Assembly: GCA_021731045.1 (NCBI GenBank)
Contig: JAKFYE010000013.1
Location: 21,402-85,401 of the forward strand
Direction: 5' to 3'
Source: Bdellovibrionales bacterium
GTDB lineage: Bacteria > Bdellovibrionota > Bdellovibrionia > Bdellovibrionales > JAKFYE01
DNA length: 64,000 nucleotides
The position numbers were made by a program, and so were the translations under genes. Under the pieces are notes generated by a model. It saw only the letters and a list, made by a program, of their open reading frames with translations, ran no database searches and was not told where the DNA came from. Positions 17,196-25,326 of the stretch are shown here, one piece after another. How positions within the stretch are numbered: the first letter of the stretch is position 1; each line of letters begins with the position of its first letter.

Positions 17196-17224
17196 TTGAA
17201 CGACTCAAATCGTAGGCTTAGCTT
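17196..17224 (+). promoter_or_regulatory. Candidate sigma70-like promoter of gdhA
   Basis: TTGAAC at 17196-17201 and TAGCTT at 17219-17224 are separated by 17 bp, upstream of gdhA in the gap after the divergent heptosyltransferase gene. The -35 is good (5 of 6) and the -10 weak. A start point near 17231 would give a leader of about 20 nt carrying the GGAGG. Confidence 0.35.
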
Positions 17225-17251
17225 TATTAAATACTTTGGAGGCTATTTTTT

Positions 17252-18511
17252 ATGGATATCACGGACGGCGCGCTTTATCAGAACTCAGTTAAAATTCTCG
17301 AAGATGCAGGAAAAATTATTAACTGCGATCCCAATATTTTAAATCGTTTAAAAAAACCAAAACGCGCATTGATTGTGAGTGTTCCTGTTAGAATGGATGA
17401 TGGCTCTGTTAAAGTTTACACGGGCTATCGTGTTCAGCACAGTATGACCCTCGGTCCGGGAAAAGGTGGGATTCGTTACCACATGGGCGTTGATCTTTCA
17501 GAAGTGGCAGGTCTTGCAATGTTAATGACATTTAAAAATTCACTTTTGAATCTTCCGCTCGGAGGCGCCAAAGGTGGAATCACAGTTGATCCAACAGTTT
17601 TATCCCGTGCAGAACTCCAACGTATGACTCGTCGATACACATCTGAAATTTCAAATATTATTGGACCCGACAAAGATATTCCAGCACCAGATGTGGGAAC
17701 TAATCCCCAAACCATGGCGTGGTTAATGGATACTTACTCACAAGAAGTCGGCTTTGCTGTGCCTGGCGTCGTCACCGGAAAACCGATTGAAGTCGGTGGC
17801 TCACTTGGGCGTGAAGGCGCAACCGGAATGGGTGTCGTCTTTTGTATGGAAGAAGCCTGCAAAAAATTAAATTACCGTTTTGACGACACGCTGACAATTG
17901 CCGTTCAAGGATTTGGTAACGTGGGTTCACATGCAGCTTTATATTCTCACCAACGCGGAGCCAGAGTTATCGCGGTGAGCGATGTGGATGGTGGAATTTA
18001 CAATAAAAACGGACTCGATATTCCAAAATTGATTGCCCATTTTAAAGCAAAAAAGACACTTGATGGCTTTGAAAATGCTGAAAAGATCACCAACGAAGAG
18101 CTGCTTTGCCTCGATGTAAAAGCATTGATTCCCGCCGCTCTCGATGGTGCCATCAATGCAAAGTTAGCAGAAAAAATTAAAACTAAACTGATCATCGAAG
18201 GCGCAAACGGGCCCTGCACTGCCGAAGCCGGTGCTCTACTCGTAAGTCGAGGAGTTAAAATTATTCCTGATATTCTCGCGAACGGTGGCGGCGTAATTGT
18301 ATCTTATTTTGAATGGGTTCAAGGTGTGAGTTCTTATTTTTGGGGCGAAGACGAGGTCAATGCTAAACTTCACACCGCGATTACATCTGCTTTTCATAAA
18401 GTTTGGAATTTTAGTGAAACGCATAAAATCTCAATGCGATTGGCAGCCATGTCATGTTCGATTCAACGCCTTGAAAAAGCGATGTTGCTCAGAGGCCTCT
18501 ATCCACAATGA
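17252..18511 (+). CDS. gdhA: Glutamate dehydrogenase (Glu/Leu/Phe/Val family)
   Basis: The enzyme interconverts glutamate and 2-oxoglutarate plus ammonia in the cytoplasm. Visible signatures are VQHSMTLGPGKGGIRYH (substrate pocket), the dehydrogenase signature LPLGGAKGGITVDP with the catalytic Lys, PAPDVGTNPQTMAWLMD, and the Rossmann motif VQGFGNVGSHAALY. The 419-residue length fits the hexameric small-subunit class. A GGAGG Shine-Dalgarno lies 9 bp upstream. The stop overlaps the pyrD start as ATGA, so the two genes are translationally coupled. Cofactor preference (NAD or NADP) is not certain from sequence alone. Confidence 0.94.
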   Translation: MDITDGALYQNSVKILEDAGKIINCDPNILNRLKKPKRALIVSVPVRMDDGSVKVYTGYRVQHSMTLGPGKGGIRYHMGVDLSEVAGLAMLMTFKNSLLNLPLGGAKGGITVDPTVLSRAELQRMTRRYTSEISNIIGPDKDIPAPDVGTNPQTMAWLMDTYSQEVGFAVPGVVTGKPIEVGGSLGREGATGMGVVFCMEEACKKLNYRFDDTLTIAVQGFGNVGSHAALYSHQRGARVIAVSDVDGGIYNKNGLDIPKLIAHFKAKKTLDGFENAEKITNEELLCLDVKALIPAALDGAINAKLAEKIKTKLIIEGANGPCTAEAGALLVSRGVKIIPDILANGGGVIVSYFEWVQGVSSYFWGEDEVNAKLHTAITSAFHKVWNFSETHKISMRLAAMSCSIQRLEKAMLLRGLYPQ

Positions 18512-19509
18512 TGAAAAACTACAAGAGGCCGTGGCTCTGGTTGCCGGCCTCTGTTTCTCATTCCTTAGGTCCATTTTTCTTAAAACTTCACGGCAGCTTT
18601 CGAAGCTATAAAACGTATTCTTGGAATTCTTTTGAGTGGCGCGGTCTTAAATTTGCAAACCGCCTGGGGTTGGCCGCAGGTATGGATAAAGATGGCGCCC
18701 ACATTGGCGATTGGTGGACGCTCGGAGCGGGTTTTTTAGAAATCGGTACGATTGTCCCGAAAGCCCAAAGCCCCAATTCTGGAATTTTACTCGACAGAGA
18801 CAATCACCTTCAAGCGTTGTGGAATCGTATGGGCTTTCCAAGTCGTGGCGTTGAAAGCTTTAAACATACGTTATCCAAATATGCCGACCGCCATCACACT
18901 CCGATTTTTGTTAATATCGGAAAAAACCGCTCCACACCGCTTGAATCCGCAGCCGACGACTACGTTCATTTGATCAATGATTTAGATTTGTTTGCAGACG
19001 CGTTTGTTATCAATATCAGTAGTCCCAATACGCAAGGTCTACGTACGCTTTTGAGCCGCGAATACCTGCAAAACTTCCTAGGACCTATTATAGAAAAGCG
19101 AAATCAAATCGGCACGACCCCATTGCTATTGAAACTCAGCCCTGATCTTTCAGATCAGGAACTCGAATTTTGCCTACTTCAAAGTTTAAAAATGAATATC
19201 GACGGTTGGGTGATAACCAATACGACTTTGACTCGTCCTAAAGGTTCACGATTTCCGACAGACGGCGGAGTTTCAGGTACGCCACTCGCAAATTTGTCGA
19301 AAGAGGTTTTGAGAAAAACCGTAAAAATTCTTGGAGACCAGCGTGGCGATCGCTTAATTGTTTCGGTTGGAGGCGTGATGAGTTCAGAAGATGTCTTTGA
19401 ACGCCTAGAGATGGGCGCAGACCTCGTTGAAATATTTACAGCTCTCATATTTGAAGGTCCATTTTTTTTCAAAAATGCCGCTCATGAGTACCGCACCCGT
19501 CATCAATAA
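18508..19509 (+). CDS. pyrD: Dihydroorotate dehydrogenase (quinone), class 2
   Basis: The enzyme oxidises dihydroorotate to orotate in pyrimidine synthesis, passing electrons to membrane quinones. The N-terminal amphipathic segment (WLPASVSHSLGPFFLKLHG) is the class 2 membrane-docking region. Core motifs are NRLGLAAGMDKDG, FLEIGTIVPKAQSPN, NRMGFPSRGV, INISSPNTQGLRTL (catalytic Ser and FMN contacts), LKLSPDLSD and SVGGVMSSEDVFERL. The 333-residue length is normal. It begins inside the gdhA stop codon (ATGA). The pairing with gdhA is unusual, as pyrD is usually alone or with pyr genes. No terminator is obvious after the stop. Confidence 0.94.
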   Translation: MMKNYKRPWLWLPASVSHSLGPFFLKLHGSFRSYKTYSWNSFEWRGLKFANRLGLAAGMDKDGAHIGDWWTLGAGFLEIGTIVPKAQSPNSGILLDRDNHLQALWNRMGFPSRGVESFKHTLSKYADRHHTPIFVNIGKNRSTPLESAADDYVHLINDLDLFADAFVINISSPNTQGLRTLLSREYLQNFLGPIIEKRNQIGTTPLLLKLSPDLSDQELEFCLLQSLKMNIDGWVITNTTLTRPKGSRFPTDGGVSGTPLANLSKEVLRKTVKILGDQRGDRLIVSVGGVMSSEDVFERLEMGADLVEIFTALIFEGPFFFKNAAHEYRTRHQ

Positions 19510-19612
19510 GCCTAATTCAATCCTTGAACAATTTTGCACAAACTGAACAAAGCCTTACAAACTTTTATCGTTTGTTTTAATATATTTAAAAATTATCTTG
19601 GAGTTCAGTTCA

Positions 19613-20473
19613 ATGAAAACACTCGTCGCCATTTTATTTTTTATTTTGGTCAGTTTTGTATTCCAACTTCAAATCCAAGCCGATGAGGGTTTTAGTGAAG
19701 CCTCGACGGCTATCCCACCGTCTCTTCAAACTGCATGGGACGCGACTGTTCGTATTAAATTAGATCTGTGGCAAAATAGTAAAATCACACCACAAGGCCA
19801 GGGAAGTGGCGTCGTTATTAATTATGATTTCAATAAAAAAACTGCGATCGTCGTGACAAACGGTCATGTGGCGAGTTGTCCTGGTGGTCAATGTGTTTAT
19901 AATGTGATTTTCTTTAGTGATAAAAAAGCATCAAAGACTCTAAATTCTGTAAAACTACTAAAAGATTTTCCCACGCTAGACCTCGCATTTTTAGAAGTCT
20001 CTATGGGTGATTTAGTCCCATCCGTCGCAGCTCTCCGAGAAACTACAATAGATCTTCTAGGATCTGAAGTCGCCGCGATTGGCTATCCAGGTTTGTATCT
20101 CCGCAATAAAAAAACATGGCAAAATTCACCACCTCAAGATGCGAGCAAAAGTATAAAAAGATTTTCTGCCGGCGAAGTTTTAAAAAGACGCCCACTCAAT
20201 TTTGCAAACTATCCGTATGGACTTCATACCACGACAACGTTGAGTGTTCCGTATGTTCTCACTCATAATGCTGACACTCTAGAAGGCAATAGTGGTGGGC
20301 CCGTGGTTGAAACGCAATCAGGGCAAGTTGTCGGTTTAAATACTGGCATCTTAAATCCTAGTAAGAATCATCAGCACTGTGAGTCAGCAGTTCTCGAACA
20401 AACTCTCAACTGTTCCTACTATTTAATTCCTTCAGATCTAATTATAGAAAAATATCAAGAGATCAGCCAATAG
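19613..20473 (+). CDS. Secreted trypsin-like serine protease
   Basis: The protein has 286 residues with a signal peptide (residues 1-23, ending IQA-DEG). The chymotrypsin-fold triad is readable: His85 in TNGHVAS, Asp123 in TLDLAFLEV, and Ser227 in GNSGGPVV. One Cys pair (C89, C94) follows the His loop, and two more Cys are near the C-terminus. It is closer to S1/HtrA-type trypsin domains than to full HtrA because no PDZ domain follows. The ATG at 19613 has GGAG 9 bp upstream; a TTG at 19598 is also in frame. It would act in the periplasm or outside. Predatory bacteria are rich in such proteases, but the role here is unknown. Confidence 0.88.
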   Translation: MKTLVAILFFILVSFVFQLQIQADEGFSEASTAIPPSLQTAWDATVRIKLDLWQNSKITPQGQGSGVVINYDFNKKTAIVVTNGHVASCPGGQCVYNVIFFSDKKASKTLNSVKLLKDFPTLDLAFLEVSMGDLVPSVAALRETTIDLLGSEVAAIGYPGLYLRNKKTWQNSPPQDASKSIKRFSAGEVLKRRPLNFANYPYGLHTTTTLSVPYVLTHNADTLEGNSGGPVVETQSGQVVGLNTGILNPSKNHQHCESAVLEQTLNCSYYLIPSDLIIEKYQEISQ

Positions 20474-20544
20474 CTCTGCGACACTAATGCGTCAATTAAG
20501 ACATCTCTTTGACGCAAATCCGAGGTGGGTTTAGCCTGACTTCT

Positions 20545-20961
20545 ATGAAGCCCCGAAGAAAATTATGGATTCCGGTTGTAACAGGTCTTATTCATCGGGA
20601 AGGTAAAATTTTGCTCGGCAAGCGCCCAAAAGGCAGCCTCCAAGGACAATGGGAATTTCCGGGTGGCAAAATTGAAATCGGCGAAACCCCTGAAGAAGCC
20701 TTAAAACGTGAACTTTCTGAAGAACTTGGAATTGAAGCCGATATCGGGGCTTTAAGATTGGCTGCCACACATACTTACGGTGAACGTGGCGTTCTTATTC
20801 TTTTTTTCGATGTGGTTTTTTGGAAGGGCGAACCAAAAAGTCAACACCACGTCGAACTCAAATGGGTCCCCTACGATGAGATTCGCCAACACGAAATTCC
20901 TGAAGCCAATCGCAAGATGCTCGACCGTTTAATGAGCGTTATTAAAACTCCAATGGCCTAA
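20545..20961 (+). CDS. Nudix hydrolase, MutT-like
   Basis: The protein has 138 residues with a complete Nudix box (about residues 40-62): GKIEIGETPEEALKRELSEE followed by LGI, fitting Gx5Ex7REUxEExGU. WEFPGGKIE and HVELKWVPYDEI are typical of MutT-type 8-oxo-dGTP pyrophosphatases, which remove oxidised nucleotides from the pool. The ATG at 20545 gives a good N-terminus (RRKLWIPVVTGLI) but its Shine-Dalgarno (GAGGTGGG at about 20521) is distant; a TTG at 20509 is an alternative. It is convergent with the aminotransferase gene. MutT function is probable; other Nudix substrates are possible. Confidence 0.85.
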   Translation: MKPRRKLWIPVVTGLIHREGKILLGKRPKGSLQGQWEFPGGKIEIGETPEEALKRELSEELGIEADIGALRLAATHTYGERGVLILFFDVVFWKGEPKSQHHVELKWVPYDEIRQHEIPEANRKMLDRLMSVIKTPMA

Positions 20962-20962
20962 T

Positions 20963-20986
20963 CTCTTATTCTCTTATTCTCTTATT
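20963..20986. repeat. Three tandem 8-bp repeats (CTCTTATT)
   Basis: Three exact head-to-tail copies of CTCTTATT lie between the convergent Nudix and DegT genes, the last copy reaching the DegT stop codon. Followed by AAAGAG, the last copy can pair as a weak hairpin. It is a short slippage-type repeat. Confidence 0.7.
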
Positions 20987-22106
20987 AAAGAGCTTTTCGA
21001 ACCCCAGCGATAATTGTGTCGATCTCTTTTTGAGTCAGCTCAGGAAATATCGGCAGCGCCAATACGGTTTGCGCACATTCTTCTGCGACCGGAAACTTTT
21101 CAGCAGGATTACGGAATTCTTTTAAAACGCTCTCGTCAGGAATCGCTTGGGGATAATAAATATCCGTCGGTACACCGAGCTCCGCCAAACGCGCTTTAAC
21201 TTGATCACGGTCTTTCACACGAATCACAAACTGGTGAAATACGTGTTTATTGCCTTCCATTGTGACTGGCAATACCAACCCTTTGCTTTCAAGATCTTTT
21301 AAATTTTTAATATATTGCCCGGCAATTTCGGCCCGTCGTTCATTCCATTTTTTTAAATGTTTCAATTTTATATTAAGATATGCGCATTGAAGTGCATCAA
21401 GACGCGAATTTGATCCTAGCATGGCGTACGTATACCGCTTTGGCATTCCGTGATTTTTTAAGAGCATCGCCTGTTGAGAGATAAGCTCATCATTGGTGAC
21501 GATCATGCCGCCATCTCCCGCGCCACCTAAATTTTTTGTGGGATAAAAACTAATGGCCCCCACATGACCAATACCTCCGGCCGGTTTTCCTTTATAAGAG
21601 GCGCCGATGCTTTGAGCCGTATCTTCAATAACCGGAATTCCGGTTTCTTTAGATAATTTCATCAATGCGTCCATGTCGGCGCATTGACCGTAGAGGTGAA
21701 CAGGCATAATGGCTTTTGTTTTAGATGTGATTTTCTTTTTCACTTGGTCGACATTTAAACAATACGAGTCTTTATGAATGTCTACCCAAACCGGTTTTGC
21801 ATTTATCCACGTGATCGCGCCGGTTGAACCAAAAAAACTAAATGCGGGCGTGATCACTTCGTCCCCCGCTTTTACCCCGATAGCTTTAAGTCCCAAGATC
21901 AACGCGTCCATTCCGGAAGCAACAGTCACGGCATGCTTAGCTCCAACCCATTGTGCGGCGGATTTTTCAAACTCCGTAACGTACGCGCCACCGATACACG
22001 CCTGTGCATCGAGAATTTTTTCGAATGTACTCATCACTTCGGATTTAATTTCTTTATACTGACGCGTGATATCAAAAAATGGTAGTGAGGGATTTTGTGT
22101 GTTCAT
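20985..22106 (-). CDS. DegT/DnrJ/EryC1/StrS-family PLP aminotransferase
   Basis: The protein has 373 residues. The PLP lysine is K191 in SFYPTKNLGGAGDGG, and EDTAQSIGASYKGKPAG carries the cofactor-stacking Asp and Gln. The N-terminus LPFFDITRQYKEIKSEV and GDEVITPAFSFFGST are standard. Members transfer an amino group to keto-sugars used in LPS and O-antigen (ArnB, WecE, PglE types); the sugar is not predictable. In-frame starts at 22145 (TTG), 22115 and 22106 are possible; none has a strong Shine-Dalgarno. It is divergent from the glycosyltransferase gene 98 bp away, so a surface-polysaccharide role is likely. Confidence 0.88.
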   Translation of the reverse strand: MNTQNPSLPFFDITRQYKEIKSEVMSTFEKILDAQACIGGAYVTEFEKSAAQWVGAKHAVTVASGMDALILGLKAIGVKAGDEVITPAFSFFGSTGAITWINAKPVWVDIHKDSYCLNVDQVKKKITSKTKAIMPVHLYGQCADMDALMKLSKETGIPVIEDTAQSIGASYKGKPAGGIGHVGAISFYPTKNLGGAGDGGMIVTNDELISQQAMLLKNHGMPKRYTYAMLGSNSRLDALQCAYLNIKLKHLKKWNERRAEIAGQYIKNLKDLESKGLVLPVTMEGNKHVFHQFVIRVKDRDQVKARLAELGVPTDIYYPQAIPDESVLKEFRNPAEKFPVAEECAQTVLALPIFPELTQKEIDTIIAGVRKAL

Positions 22107-22203
22107 AGTTTTCATACTAAATAGAAATATGATTTCTCTCAACAAGTGTCTTATCCAATAAATCTTTGCAACTCGGTATGTCGATCTGTAGTCTCAAATG
22201 TAA

Positions 22204-23460
22204 GTGAAACCCACATTGCCGCCGAAGCTTAATATTTGTTTAGTTACAAAAAAATTTCCGATTTTTGGAAGAGCGGCCGAATATAGTTTTTTGTGGCCAA
22301 TTGCTAAAGGTCTCGCATCGAAAGATCATGATGTCACCGTTATCGCGAGTGAAAGTCCGACAAAAACACCTGAGATCGTTTCTGACGGTGTCCGCGCACT
22401 CTACTTGAGTGAAAATACGCAAATATCGCGTTACAGTTTCAAGCGGGCTGCTCGTTTAAAGTTTGCCGAACTTCATCGAGAAAAACCTTTTCATATTATG
22501 CATTCGCTAGATTCTTCTGGTGCAGAAATCGCACAGTTCAAAAAGCAGTATAAAGTAGCAAGTGCTATTGATGTCAAAGCGACACAAATGGCGCAACTCT
22601 TTGCGATTCAAGGAATGGCGCAAGAAAATTTAGGCAGTCTCATGCGCACTGATTTTTCTATCGCGTATAAATTTTTGCGAACTTATTTTGGCGAAGACCG
22701 CGCCATTCTAAAATCAGCCGATGGCATATTTGTCACAAGCCCGCATCAGCGCATCGTCTTGGAAAGATATTATATGTATCCAGATTCGCGTATTTATACT
22801 GTCCCGTACGGAATCGAAATAGGAGATCTCAACCCTAAAGAAAAATCAGAAGCTTTACGCACCAATTTAAAGCTTCCGCTCGACGGCAACGCCATCGTCA
22901 CGATTACCGATATGTCCGAACTTGAAGAAATTAAAAATCTTCTAAATGCATTCGAAAAAGTGGCCATAAAAAAACCGGATTCGCGATTAATCATTGTCGG
23001 CAATGGACCCAAACGAAAAGAAATTGAATACGAAGTTTACATGCTGGCATTGGGGAGCAAGGTGATTTTTACGGGCGCCGTTACTAATCAAGATCTAGCA
23101 GACTACATTGGGGTGGCAGATGTATTTATTAACCTCAGCAGTCGCACGACAGGCTTCGAACCGAGTATGCTAGAGGCCATGACGCAGAAAAAAGTTGTGA
23201 TTGGTTCGGAAGTGAGTGCGATGGCCAATATTATTGAAGACGGTATTGATGGATTCCTTATCCGCCCAGCTGATTTTCAATGGCTTTCACAATTGTTAAT
23301 TAATATTTTTACAGGTCAAATGATGACAGCCGAAATCGGTGATCGTGCACGACGCAAAGTGATTAATCTCTTTGACACAGGTAAGATGGTTGATGAGACC
23401 ATTAACGCATATTTTAAAATTCTCAGACGTACCGGAATGTATAGGACAAGCAAATCATGA
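22204..23460 (+). CDS. GT4-family glycosyltransferase
   Basis: The protein has 418 residues and a GT-B fold: an N-terminal acceptor domain (KLNICLVTKKFPIFGRAAEY) and a C-terminal nucleotide-sugar domain with RLIIVGNGPKRKEIE, VIFTGAVTNQDLADYI and TGFEPSMLEAMTQKKVVIGS, the E-x7-E motif of the GT4 group. The start is GTG at 22204 with no clear Shine-Dalgarno. The stop overlaps the start of the O-antigen ligase-like gene as ATGA. The pair and the nearby aminotransferase gene suggest assembly of an O-antigen or other surface glycan. Donor and acceptor sugars are unknown. Confidence 0.88.
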   Translation: MKPTLPPKLNICLVTKKFPIFGRAAEYSFLWPIAKGLASKDHDVTVIASESPTKTPEIVSDGVRALYLSENTQISRYSFKRAARLKFAELHREKPFHIMHSLDSSGAEIAQFKKQYKVASAIDVKATQMAQLFAIQGMAQENLGSLMRTDFSIAYKFLRTYFGEDRAILKSADGIFVTSPHQRIVLERYYMYPDSRIYTVPYGIEIGDLNPKEKSEALRTNLKLPLDGNAIVTITDMSELEEIKNLLNAFEKVAIKKPDSRLIIVGNGPKRKEIEYEVYMLALGSKVIFTGAVTNQDLADYIGVADVFINLSSRTTGFEPSMLEAMTQKKVVIGSEVSAMANIIEDGIDGFLIRPADFQWLSQLLINIFTGQMMTAEIGDRARRKVINLFDTGKMVDETINAYFKILRRTGMYRTSKS

Positions 23461-24839
23461 GCTCTATGATCACGCCTTCACAAAAAATGCACAGCAATGT
23501 GAATCCCCTACCCTCTTCTCGTAACAACGACGGCGACAATCGCATCCTTTTTATGTTGAAAGTGATTTTTGGCACACCCATTCCTTATTTGTTTATTCTC
23601 TACAGCGTGGCACTTTTAACCAGTATGTCAGGAATGGAATTCGGCGCCTGGGGAATTGCACTGCTGACTCTGATCTATATTATTTTAGATCTTCCATCTA
23701 AAAATAGGGAGTTTCGTTTTTTTAGTTTAGGCACCGACCTGTCGCTACTGGGACTTCTCGTCGTGATTGGATTAGGACTTTATCTTAATTCACCTGACGC
23801 CGATTTTGTTAAAGAGCTCGGTAGTCTACGTTGGATTATTTTACTCTATCTTTTTAGTTACAGTTTTTCGCTCTTTCCGGGACTTAATAAATTATTTTAT
23901 ATTATTATTGGCTTAGGATTTATCATTGGCTGTTACGCTATCTTTCAACATTTTACCGGCATGGATTTACGTTACGAGTGGGGGTTACGCGAAAACTCGG
24001 CGGTCACACCGGCCCCGTTTACCGATTCTTCAGTATTTCAAAGTGTCGGATTGATGAGCCATCATCTCACCTACGGTTATTTATTTTCTATGGTTTTTTG
24101 TTTTCCGCTAGCAGCATTGATGCTCAATCGACATCGCTCACCCGTTTTTCGTGGCTTTTTAGTTCTTACGATCTTTGCAATTGGCTTAAGCCTTTTGTGG
24201 ACCTACGGTCGTGGAGTTTGGATTTCAACCGGGTGCGCGATTCTTTTTATGGCCGCATATGTGAGTCGAAAGGCACTCTTTGGAATTCTTATTTTAGGAA
24301 TTATCGTACTTGGAACTCTCTACAGTTCAAATCCAGGATTTCGCGAGCGGCTTGATTCCATCTGGGCTTCTAATTACACGAGCAATACGGATCGCCAAGA
24401 TCTCTGGCGCGCCAACATCGAAATGCTATCAGATTATCCCTGGATTGGAATTGGCTGGAATCAAAACGAGCACCGAATTTTTGAATATTATGAAAAATTG
24501 GGAATTCAAAATACCTTCGGAGGTCACGCCCACAATAGTTATCTCCAAATATTAGCCACTACGGGTATTCTGGGTTTTGCTTTTTTTATGATGTTTATTA
24601 TTGGATTTTTACTGCTCACGCATCGGCTTTGGAGTGACATTCCGAAATCTCACTATTGGCATAAAGTCTTTGTCTTAGGGGCCCTTGGATCACAGATCAG
24701 TCTGCATACTGGCGGTCTTACGCAATGGAATTTTGGTGATGCCGAAGTAAATCACTTTTTCATTTTTATTTTGGCGATTATCGCTTATATGGCAGAGCGT
24801 TATTCGATCGGTGTCGTTCCAGATGACCACTCATTGTAA
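23457..24839 (+). CDS. O-antigen ligase/polymerase-like membrane protein
   Basis: The protein has 460 residues with about 11 hydrophobic segments after a polar N-terminal 35 residues. It carries the Wzy_C/WaaL pattern: a large periplasmic loop with RQDLWRANIEML, DYPWIGIGWNQN and HAHNSYLQILATTGILGF, where the HAHN His is a conserved catalytic candidate. WaaL-type proteins join O-antigen to lipid A-core at the periplasmic face. Its ATG overlaps the stop of the upstream glycosyltransferase gene (ATGA), so the two are coupled. Ligase and polymerase cannot be separated by sequence; ligase is slightly favoured by the LPS-core genes nearby. Confidence 0.85.
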   Translation: MSSMITPSQKMHSNVNPLPSSRNNDGDNRILFMLKVIFGTPIPYLFILYSVALLTSMSGMEFGAWGIALLTLIYIILDLPSKNREFRFFSLGTDLSLLGLLVVIGLGLYLNSPDADFVKELGSLRWIILLYLFSYSFSLFPGLNKLFYIIIGLGFIIGCYAIFQHFTGMDLRYEWGLRENSAVTPAPFTDSSVFQSVGLMSHHLTYGYLFSMVFCFPLAALMLNRHRSPVFRGFLVLTIFAIGLSLLWTYGRGVWISTGCAILFMAAYVSRKALFGILILGIIVLGTLYSSNPGFRERLDSIWASNYTSNTDRQDLWRANIEMLSDYPWIGIGWNQNEHRIFEYYEKLGIQNTFGGHAHNSYLQILATTGILGFAFFMMFIIGFLLLTHRLWSDIPKSHYWHKVFVLGALGSQISLHTGGLTQWNFGDAEVNHFFIFILAIIAYMAERYSIGVVPDDHSL

Positions 24840-24940
24840 GCGAACAGGTATGATAGGTTTTTTTCACAAGACCTAAGCCTTGAGCGCGTAGCACCTTATT
24901 GAAAATACATAGGTTTTTCAAATAAACATGCAGATTACCG

Positions 24941-24968
24941 TTGAAATCAAGAAAAGACGGATTACACT
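24941..24968 (+). promoter_or_regulatory. Candidate sigma70-like promoter of the HU/IHF gene
   Basis: TTGAAA (24941-24946) and TACACT (24963-24968) are 16 bp apart. A start point near 24975 gives a leader of about 22 nt that contains the AAGGGG Shine-Dalgarno. The fit to the consensus is good at -35 (5 of 6) and fair at -10 (4 of 6). Confidence 0.45.
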
Positions 24969-24996
24969 ATAGCTACGTAGTTTCAAGGGGTTAGAC

Positions 24997-25314
24997 GTGA
25001 CTAAAGCAGATCTCATAAATGTGATATCCGAGAAAGCCGGAATTACTCGTGTGAAAGCCGAAACTGTTGTGAATACTATTTTTGATTCGATGGTGGAATC
25101 ATTAATGAGTAATGATCGCATCGAAATTCGTGGTTTCGGGTCATTCGTCAATCGCTTCTACGAAGCCTATCAGGGGCGCAATCCACGAACGGGCGAAGTT
25201 ATTAATGTTAAAGAAAAAAAATTACCATTTTTTAAAGTCGGCAAAGAATTAAAAGAAGACGTGAATAAGGGCACCGGTACGCCACTTCCCGCCGATGACG
25301 ACGACGAAGAGTAA
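24997..25314 (+). CDS. HU/IHF-family DNA-bending protein
   Basis: The protein has 105 residues. The N-terminal helices (TKADLINVISEKAGITRVKA) and the DNA arm signature EIRGFGSF, then RNPRTGE (residues 61-67) with the intercalating Pro, place it in the HU/IHF family. It is closest to the IHF beta pattern. An acidic tail, ending PADDDDEE, follows. The start is GTG at 24997 with AAGGGG upstream. It binds and bends DNA as a dimer and works in chromosome organisation and transcription. It converges on the EpmA-like gene, 12 bp from its stop. Confidence 0.92.
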   Translation: MTKADLINVISEKAGITRVKAETVVNTIFDSMVESLMSNDRIEIRGFGSFVNRFYEAYQGRNPRTGEVINVKEKKLPFFKVGKELKEDVNKGTGTPLPADDDDEE

Positions 25315-25326
25315 ATAAAAAACAGT

